Assembly (NCBI RefSeq): GCF_022605725.1
Contig: NC_065554.1
Span: 16,821,100-16,885,099, forward strand
Direction: 5' to 3'
Source: Anthonomus grandis grandis
Taxonomy: Eukaryota; Arthropoda; Insecta; Coleoptera; Curculionidae
DNA: 64,000 bases
Below are positions 55,521 to 64,000 of the stretch, piece by piece. A model generated the notes under the pieces. That model was not told the origin of the DNA. It worked only from the letters and a program-made list of their open reading frames with translations, and ran no database searches. The stretch's first letter is position 1. Each line of letters opens with the position of its first letter. The translations under genes and the position numbers were made by a program.

Positions 55521-56728
55521 TGTAATGTGATTTTTATTCAACGCCATATTACTTGACCCCACTTTCTATTCAAGAGTTTAGTGTTTGTACCACTCTCTTT
55601 GGAGTTTGTATATTAGGTTATATGGTATTTGGGATTTTTTTAATTCTTAAGTGTACCCTTCGTAAATAAAATCGACTAGTCCGAGCGCTTTTTAAAGAAG
55701 CTAACGCGGCCTTTTCGTAATAACCTCTGTTTCGTTTTCATTTTCAATGCGTCACCCTGTATATATAACCAAAACCGCTTGTATATATATGGTTCGTTTG
55801 AAAAAACTTCTCAAGCTGATAGCGAATTCTATTGGAAAAAAATTGTGGCACTAGGGCGGCACCGACACTGGTTCGGTTCAAGTAAAAAACCGCACTGCTG
55901 CATTGCCAAGAGTTTTTGGATTTAGCCTTGTAGAGAAAAATTGGCTATTGTTAGTTGGGTTAAGTTTTACGTTACCTTCCCTTAAAATTTAGTTTTGCTT
56001 ATATGCAATTATTTATCAACTTCCCTAAATAATCACGGCCATGTTTTCTACATACGGGATAGAAACTAGAGCCGCACGACCTCTCCTAGAGCTCGTGCGG
56101 AAGGCTGGGTGCACTCAGGGCAAAAAGTGCCACTGTTTTGTTATCTATAATCTGCACTAATTACACCAATGGTTTGTAAGTTTTGCCCTGGTTCTGTAGC
56201 TGTGCTACATTTTTACCCCAATAGATTTCGCTATTAATTTTTTGACAGCCATTAGGCGTTTTCAAACGGTACTGGTTATAAATCTTTATCAAGCGATTGT
56301 TATTTGGTTTTAACCATATCAATTACGTGTTGGTTATCCTTTGGTTGATTTCGCTCTGTTATTCCGGACTTTAGAGTTTTTGAAATGATACTTGATAGAT
56401 TGGATTATTTATCACACACATAAAAAAGGCTTTAAGAATTAATACCTTTCTAGCTCAAAGACCAAATAAACCGACATTTAATTCTAAATGAAGAATTATT
56501 ATACAGGTCAAAGAAAAAATAACAAAAATTAACAAGCTAAAAATGCTAAAACAAGTTAAAACGCCCATGTTAAGTAAAACTTAATTATATTTAGTATTTT
56601 TTTGTACAAAATACAAAAAATCCAAGTTATTTACAAGAATGAAATCGTCATAAATAAAATTGTATTTTGAACTTACAAATGAAATGAACACATGCAGAAC
56701 ACTCGAGAATTAACAATTTTTACTCGTT
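55521..56728. other. Spacer with a second TTTTCAAACGGT repeat
   Basis: A transposon-like end, TCACCCTGTATA, lies near 55751. The sequence at 56248-56370 is a diverged direct copy of 53021-53145. At 56074-56103 GCCGCACGACC…AGCTCGTGCGG can form a short GC-rich hairpin. No gene seen. The 3' UTR of the GCNA gene should lie just below 56729. Confidence 0.45.
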
Positions 56729-59700
56729 TTAACTGCCATTCTTCACCTTAAGCTCCGCAAATTTCTGTCCTAGGACTTTCATAACGTCTGCGTGTTTTTT
56801 TGACGGTTCCTTATACCGTGCATAATTTTCTTTCACGAAAAGCGCAAACCCCGTGGGCTCTTTCTTTGGCGTTGCCGGAACAGCTTTTCTGCCCTGTTTG
56901 GTGGACTTGTTGAGTAATATTTCAAATTTGCCGAAGCAGTGACCGCACCGTTTGGTCTTGATGTCAAGTGATTTTGAGTGGCGACCAAAACTAAAATAGC
57001 AAATACTGGAAGTGAAATTGTGAAAAAAAAACAATTGGATATTAGATGAATTTTCGACAATAAAAACAGTTTAAAATTAAAATTGTAATTTTGTCAAATA
57101 TTATTTTGAACTTCACTACTACTGGTAAAGTCCAATGTCTGTTACTTTACTAGTAGTAGTAAAGTACCTGGGGGTTTATATTGACAGGAACTTTAAATTA
57201 AAATTGCATGGTGACTATAAAAGTAGAGAGATAAGAAAAACGATTTATAAATTCTATCAATTACGAGAATTCATGGCACTTCAATAATTATGGTATAAGA
57301 ATCTGGGGTGGTGCTAAGTTAATAATAACCCAAAAATATGAATGAAAGTAATATGTATTAGGTTTTATACGAAAAACCAAAAAGATTCCCTTCTTTAGAG
57401 TTTATTTGTGAAAAGAAAGACCCTGAGAATAAGAGAAGTCTACCTCAGAAATATACTCAATTACATGACAAGTAGTAACAATTATAAAACTATCGTTGTG
57501 CGAATTAATATCACAAGATCTGTTACAAAGTTAGGTTTAGTAGACACGCTCACTTATTATTATAAAAGAACTAAGGTACCTACATTAGTCAAACCAGAAA
57601 TTGTCATACATACTATGGCTAAGAGACGACAAACATACATTTCTTTAAAATTTCCAAATTTTTTTTAAATTACAAATATCATCATCGGTGAAATTAAAGA
57701 AATTTTGTTTAATCAATCATAGTGAGTTATTCCACCTCTTTTCACATAGGATAGCCGCCTTATATAGCTATGTGAATAGAGCTTTGGAGATTCCGATGTC
57801 GGCTAAAGGTAGAGAGAGGGAGTTGTCTATTGTTAGACGAATAGCCGTTATATATAACTTCAACCCTAAATTAGTGAATAAAATTCTATTGCGTAATGCA
57901 TCCGAAAATTCCAATATTCCTAATAGTCAAATAGTATTTTTTTTTACCTTCAACTTATAAACAAAAGCCGAAAATATGGACATCACTCTATAAAATACAA
58001 ATCAATATATTTCTCAAAACATTGTGGACTTTTCGGTTTGTTAGCAAAACGTTGGATAGAAACAAATAGTTTTCTTTAACAAGTGCACCAATGCACCCAC
58101 AAAATATCACTTCATAAATATGAAATATACCAAGTTAGAATCCCGGATTTTAACGATTTAATTTGGCTGTGGTTTTCTTTAGATAAAATTATACCTATTA
58201 CATTTCTGATATTTTATTATCAAAAGTTATTATCAAAGAAATAAAATTATTGTTGAACAGTCAGACGATTTTATCTCCAGAATTCTTAATTTTATTTGAC
58301 TCTAAAGTTTTTATTTCAGAACATGGATAAACAAACAATACACAAATTGTAAAAAAACAGAAAAATCAAAAACAAATCTGCGACTTAAAATTTAATCTTA
58401 CTCCTACAACTACGGCGAAAAAATAAGTCTCCGGTAGGGGATTGGAAGTGGTAGAATAACAAAAAGTAGTTTAATATAGCTGCTTGAGAAATCCTTTTAC
58501 AACCCATAAGCCTTTAAGAAGCAACGCATAATTTTAGAAAAAAATATGCTTTGTTGACTATATGTTCATCTGTTTGATTGCAAAGGCCAACAAGGAAAAA
58601 TTTTATTACATTCCTCTACTTCTTCCTTTTTTTAATAACCTTTGGGCAAATCTGTTTTTCTTGCTCCTCAGCTGTTAATATTACTCTGATTTCAATTCTA
58701 AATTGCTAATTCTCCTTTCTACTGTACAAGATTGGATCCGAAAGAAAGGCTGATCCCAAGTGTTTTTAACGGATCTAAATGCTCAATGGAAACGGGGATC
58801 ATTATTGATGAAAACTCACCTGTACCCGCAGTCGGTGCATTTATACGTATATTTACTATTGATTGCATAGGAGTGACATCGGCTAATCGGAGGCAATTCC
58901 GGAAACGTTTGCATTGCTTTAAAAGCCCTAGAAAAATACAAATTATTCCCTATGTTAAATCATATAACGTATTCAGACTAAAGATCTTCAAATAAAATGA
59001 CATCTTAATCTGATTTGTTTTGAACATTGAAAATGAAAATAATAAACTCCAGTAAAGTGATATAATCGTTATAAAATTAGTATAATCGTTATAAAAATAA
59101 TAGTATATGTTTCACTTCCATACAAATTTAAAAACTTGACTACGCACCAGCTTTTCCAAAAGGGTCCATGTCCATCTTGAACTTCATTGACGATCCACGT
59201 TGCGGCGTGACACATTTCGTGAATCAGAGTGTCCCTTACTCTATCTGCTGAATCTAAGACTTTTGTCGAAAGAGCTATTCTTACCTTATAAATAAAAAAA
59301 GGCATTTTAGCACATAATTGTAAAATATTAACTTTAAGTAGTAAAGCAAATCGTTCTGTTTCAATGCAAGTAGGAACCATTTGATACCTTAAAGTGAGAT
59401 TAAATCTTGCATTCATAGATTACATAGAAATTCATTTTATTAATAAAGAAGGTCCTAATTTTTAAATATAGCCGTAACTTGGCAGAAGTTACTAGATCTG
59501 ATATTTCCATTTTTAAATTCAAATTTGCCGAAAAATAATTACATGCACTAACTTTCCTTTCCACTACACCAGTTCTCCTCGTAATCTTCTTGCAGTAGCA
59601 AAGACCGGCAGTTTTTCTTAGCTTATCGTTCCACTCCAACTCGGTATCTTCTGGCAACGCATTTTTAAAAATGTTCTCATTATACAATTTAAATAATCTA

Positions 59701-62700
59701 TTGCACAATTCTATTTTGTTTTGTTTAAACTGACTGCGAAAAATTCGGGCTGAGAAGTCACATTTATCTAGTGGCACACAACCTGAAAATGATAATAAAA
59801 TTCAGTAGTAGAAGTTTTATTTAGGATATTTTATTCTAGTTGTTAAGTAATAGTAAATAGAGGTTCCTAATAGGAAAGTCCCAGGGTTTTTTGGTGATGA
59901 ATTGCTCACACATACGCTATCCGGTTCCTTATGTACAAGTTTTCAGACATCCTCAGTACGATTTTTCCTAAAGTATGGAATTTGTGATTCTCCTAATTTT
60001 TAATTCCGGCAAATCTGAACATATTTTCAAATCAACAACTGATGAAATGTTTCAATGTTAATTTTCCAGGACTTTATTACATTACCATACTTATTAAAAA
60101 ATTTCACAAGTGAAAGTGTATATACCGACCTTTTAAGGCCTTTTACAGTGTCTCATAGAAGTTTGGTTGGTAAACTTGGGAGCCTATGAATTGATGGAAA
60201 GTACTTAGCATGAAATATCTAAGTACCCTCATGTATTAGTAGTAGTAATTTTCATTCAAAAACTTGTTGGTACATAATTGAAGGAAATAACGTCCAATAC
60301 AGAAAAAAAAAATAAAATACTTATTAAGACTAAGCTGAAATAGAATAGATAAACTATATTTTGTCTGTCTATCTATAACATACAACATTATATAACATTT
60401 AAAACAAATTTAATAGAAATAGAATTATATTAACAAATTTAATTCAATAAAAATACCAGTAAAATACTTCAGAAAATACTTATATCGCATTAATTCATCA
60501 CCCAATTTAAACAAACAAAATTACCCCAAACCACAGTATAAAGAACAAGACAGTAGGTTCACTCTGTTGCGGCCGTTTGAAGTAGGGACTTCTAAACAGT
60601 GCCGACTTTTTTTACGCGGTCGTAAATGATTATTTAGTTTCGACGGCAATCCTTTACGATATGGGGGGTGTTTGAAACAGTTTTAATAAGGAATATTTTC
60701 GTACATAGCGGCGGGCAGCGTGTAATATATGGAATTTTTTGAAATTAAAGGCACTTTGTATTATTGTTAAAATGAAATTGAAAGAATATTATTAAGTATC
60801 TCTTTTGAACAAATAACTGTAAGAAAAACACTTGGTAGATAGCTTTAAAATTAAGTTTATTAGAATGTACACAATTAAATCTTAGCTTTACGTTCCTTTC
60901 ATGCTCTTTTCTTAACTGACCAAGAAACTACCTACCTAATATTACATACACTTAATTAAGAATAACTTCGTTAATATACCCATTTTTTAAATATTTAATA
61001 AAATTTACATAATAATGTGATAACAACACTCAGCATATGGAACTCGGTAAGAGTGAAATATAAAAAGGCAGTTAAATAAAAAAAACTTATTAAATGCCTA
61101 ATTATTTGCTTTTTAAATATCCCCTATTTAAAAAGCAAAAGACAAACCACTAAAATTCAAATAAAACGAAAATAGGTGTTTTACAACCTAGAATTCATAT
61201 AAATATTCAAAATAAATATAGTTTTACATTGGGGATTATAGTACACATCAATATTTTGAAACTTAAACCCTTAAAAACCACCCTTAATGACGAAAAAAAT
61301 GCAGTTTTAAGTATGGTTAGACGGTATAAGTGGCTAAAATTTATATCATTCAAATGATTGCAATGCAACTAATAATAAATCGGATAGCTTTCACTATTAA
61401 AAACCACCACTAATAACAGAATATTACCAAAAATTTTGCATTTTTTTAGATTAAAATCACGATTTAAAAAAAATATGTACTCTAAATCGCTGACACTTTT
61501 TGAATTTTTTTGTAGGATCTCAATTTTCCGAGATATTTAAGAAATACTGAAGAAAAGCGTGTATTTTTTTCTGTAAACTAATCCATTTTTATTTTTTAAA
61601 AATGTAAATTCCCTTTTACTCCTGCAGCCATCTACGCAACTTATCGCCGGCATTTTTAAAGTACAAAATTTCCGCACAACGCTATTATAGTTCTAATATT
61701 GAAGACGCCCCTGTATAACGCAGTCGCCACCGGGCAGCAAAAAAGAGTAGCATCAGAAAGCGAGTGAGAAAGGCAACATTTTGGGCGGCGCTTAGAGTGA
61801 TCCTTCTATTCTAGTTTATGTTCGGTGCCCAAACCAACATGCTACATAGGGGCTAAACAGGCCTGTACTTAGACACTGTATAATGCTCAATATTAACAAA
61901 GTGTTAAAAAAGTTTTGTTTTAAAGGTTTTGGTATGTCTTTCATGCTTGAATGCATGAAGTTTGAAAGTTTATTAAAAAAATTCATGCAGGTATACAAGG
62001 AACTTCTTTTTGTCAAAGACAGTTTATGTCTTGGGACATTTAAATTATAGCTTCTCATTCTGCTCATGATTAAGTCATAAATGAGTGAACAAATGGGAAT
62101 GTTTGAACACAAATATGATTCAAATATATAGGTAGCTGAAAAAGCAAGAATGTTCAATAGCTTGCATTTAGCTTGATATGGCATTTAGTGCCATTCCCAA
62201 AATAACCCTAATTTTTTTTTGATTGACAGGAAGTACTATAACTCTATGACGCTTTATAGATGCTTAGGTAAAATTCCAATTCAATTCCAACAATTATATA
62301 AATAAAGGAAATATTTAAATGAAGTAGAAAGCTGAAAATTTGGGAGTAAATGCAAATAGTGATCTTACATTTAAATTTAAAATTATTTAAAATGATTACA
62401 TTTAAATTTATAATTTTAAATTTACTACTTAACAAAACTTGCATACACTAATAATATGCACCAAATACATGAAATGTATCTACAGTAGTTTGATACTGCA
62501 AAAAAACTCAATAATCTAGTCAGTAAAGAAATGATGATAAACAGATATCTAAGGTGTTTTTACCTTATAATATTCTAAATGGTTTTATGTTGAATTTTAT
62601 AATTCAACAGCCTTTAAAAGAAAGTCAAATATTGTTTTACTGAAAGTATTAGTGTTCTAAAGCATTTCTATTTTTTGTATATTATATTATTGTATTTGTA

Positions 62701-64000
62701 ATTTATTTGCATATTTGACGGTTCTGTTACATCTGTATATTGACAAAATAAATATATTTTAATTAAAAATAAATGTAGATCATGGTTTGTGCCACTTAGG
62801 TTAACTCTTACAGATAAAACAATTATAAAGTATAATAAAAAAATTCCTACCTGATAATGACTCCAGAAAAGAATACTTTGTTGGTTTCTGTGGCATCATA
62901 CTTTTTCTCTTAACTTCCAAAAATTCAATTTGCCTATCATATTCATCATCCGTTGACACATCTTCATCGCTACTTGAGGAACTTTTACTTTTGATTCTTC
63001 CTATTTGTTTTATTTTTTCAGAAATTTTTAAAGGATAGTTTTCCTTATTTGTCATACTGTTCCCTGGTTTCTTTTTTGGTACATTGCTTTTACTTTCATT
63101 ATCATCAAAATTTAATTTGGTTTTTACATTATTCAATGGAGAATCGCGGTTTTCAAATCCATCGGAATCAGAATCGATGAGGCCCTTCAGTTTTTGTATC
63201 CAAGGAGACTGAATAGGTGTCTTCAGTTGATCAAAATTCAATTTTTTTGTAGCTGGTAAATTAGTTTTTTTAATTGGTTTTTTTGCTCTAAAATAAATAC
63301 TTTTTATATGGACTCATCAAAAATACAAGTAAGGTTATTTATGCATAACACAGGTATAATAGAAATTTGTAAAATTTCATTTGCTAGTTAAATTAAAAAA
63401 AAATACTAACCTTTCAGTTTTTGGTTCCTGAATATTTTGGATTTTTCTTGGATTCCTTTTTTTGGGCTCAGACATTGGAAGAAGTACTTTATCCTCTTTC
63501 TCTCTCCATTTTTTTCCATATAAAGAATCAAGGAGAGAAGCAACTTCTTGAATATTTTGATTGGTTGGAGTGTTATCTACTTTTGGAGTAAAGTTCTTTT
63601 TTCTGGTAGTAATAAAGGCATTACTTTTGATTGGGGTAACAGGACTATCTTCAATCATTATTATAGCACTTTTTAAACTATCAGTTTTACTGTGGTGATA
63701 GTCCTTATTATTATTTTTTTCTTTCAAAAGAGTATTTTTTGAAATATTCTGTTTTTTTATTCTAGATTTTAGGCTTACATCTAATTCTAAACTAAAGGAA
63801 TCATCTGAGAGACTTTTCTTGTCCATGGAGTCTTTTTTCTTGGGTGTTTGTACTTTTGAATCAGTCTTACTAGTGGAATCTTCACTAAATCTTAGATTAA
63901 AAGAACTATCAGATAAATCTATGCCTTTTTTGTCTTGTGTTCCTGTTTTTAAGTTGGATGAATTCTCATAGAAAGTTTCATCAATTACACTAACTTTATC
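56729..64000 (-). CDS. Gcna: GCNA (SprT-like protease, germ-cell nuclear acidic protein), partial
   Basis: A nuclear metalloprotease of the SPRTN-related group that clears DNA-protein crosslinks in germ cells. Exons on the minus strand: 64000-63411 (open at the edge), 63287-62851, 59782-59553, 59284-59148 and 57005-56729, with agreeing phases, giving 556 residues in the window. The first two exons are disordered and acidic/Ser-rich, with repeated SDDSFSLELD/SDSSFNLRFS units, a SUMO-interaction-like IIMIEDSP, and the family's VASLLDSLYGKKWR. The SprT domain follows: VPLDKCDFSARIF, CNRLFKLYNENIF, TELEWNDKLRKTAG, then the zinc active site DTLIHEMCHAATW. The last exon has a zinc-ribbon half (CYFSFGRHSKSLD; RCGHC) and an HMG-box-like end (TGFALFVKENYARYKEPSKK) found in invertebrate GCNA. 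About 30 family residues (the HPELP…RCH part) between the last two exons were not found. Confidence 0.88.
57170..57663 (+). mobile_element. Non-LTR reverse-transcriptase C-terminal relic
   Basis: YLGVYIDRNFKLKLHGDYK and REIRKTIYKFYQLREFM are the thumb region; after frame breaks RKTLRIREVYLRNILNYMTS continues the connection region to a stop at 57663. It lies in the last GCNA intron. A small inverted pair, ACTACTACTGGTAAAGT / ACTTTACTAGTAGTAGT, sits just before it (57115-57170). Confidence 0.65.
57690..57960 (+). mobile_element. Possible Penelope-like element fragment
   Basis: FSHRIAALYSYVNRALEIPM and SIVRRIAVIYNFNPKLVNKI follow the pattern of the linker after the reverse transcriptase in Penelope-like elements (an H-K/R-x-A…S-x-x-H-R-L-x-x-I-P motif, then an I-x-x-I-A-x-x-N-x-Y motif). 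The frame is open to a stop at 57960. It could also be a related retroelement. It abuts the relic at 57170 and may be nested with it. Confidence 0.45.
57961..59147. other. GCNA last intron, remainder
   Basis: I searched this stretch on the minus strand for the missing zinc-binding exon (HPELP…RCH) and did not find it. An open frame at 58732-58995 on the + strand has no recognised similarity. Otherwise AT-rich. Confidence 0.4.
59783..61815. other. Large GCNA intron, left part
   Basis: Mostly AT-rich. Two CpG-containing islands stand out, at 60560-60720 (GTTGCGGCCGTTTGAAG; TTTTTTTACGCGGTCG) and 61625-61800 (GCCGGCATTTTTAAAG; GACGCCCCTGTATAACG). The second resembles a DNA-transposon end, but I could not pair either with an inverted partner. 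Confidence 0.4.
61816..62300 (-). mobile_element. Non-LTR retrotransposon 3' fragment
   Basis: The minus strand has the end of a reverse transcriptase: SYNLNVPRHKLSLTKRSSLY followed by TCMNFFNKLSNFMHS, the usual basic N-x-x-P-x…F-N-x-L-P-like terminal block. It is open for 122 codons (62184-61816). Upstream similarity fades by about 62300. It lies in a GCNA intron. Confidence 0.6.

Noticed and set aside
1..64000. CRISPR arrays, bacterial operons, tRNA or rRNA genes
   Set aside because: I saw no regularly spaced repeats, no ribosome-binding-site-driven gene clusters, and no cloverleaf or rRNA sequence.

Overview
The window looks like nuclear DNA of an insect, most plausibly a beetle (the order is inference). 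It is AT-rich. The genes have many short exons with GT/AG introns, every recognisable host gene has its match among animal proteins, and introns and spacers are full of DNA transposons and truncated non-LTR retrotransposons. There is no sign of bacterial or viral origin.

Host genes from left to right: the last six exons of a GBF1/garz Arf-GEF (+, to 12193); Mpp10, a U3 snoRNP subunit (-, 14196-17280); an unrecognised 90-aa type II membrane protein with a very long 3' UTR (+, 21732-22058); Sgsh heparan N-sulfatase (-, 24628-29440), head to head with phosphomannomutase Pmm2 (+, 29538-32702) across only 97 bp; an AUH-type enoyl-CoA hydratase (-, 33000-36661); SMIM20/MITRAC7 (+, 40966-41196); a Tantalus-domain protein (-, 48893-52748); and a GCNA SprT-like protease (-, 56729 to beyond the right edge). 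Exon phases agree across the whole reading frame in each multi-exon gene, so these models are solid, except that one stretch of the GCNA zinc region could not be found.

Mobile DNA makes up much of the rest. There are elements with TA duplications and long terminal inverted repeats (2437-3733, 30606-31285); a Tc1 element sitting inside a retrotransposon inside a garz intron; a PIF/Harbinger element with a TAA duplication carrying a damaged HARBI1 nuclease and a MADF-BESS gene; a near-complete hAT with a perfect 8-bp duplication (37598-40772); and many reverse-transcriptase relics.

The most novel signal is a pair of elements sharing the terminus CGTTGATTGAA and 7-bp target duplications. One is a 58-bp miniature (24112-24169) and the other is 4184 bp (43042-47225) with internal tandem duplications and no recognised transposase. 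A second is a 217-bp insertion made mostly of an 86-bp-arm hairpin flanked by a 12-bp duplication (50928-51144).

The genes do not form one pathway. The Sgsh/Pmm2 pair shares a compact, probably bidirectional promoter, and the 90-aa gene and Sgsh end tail to tail.
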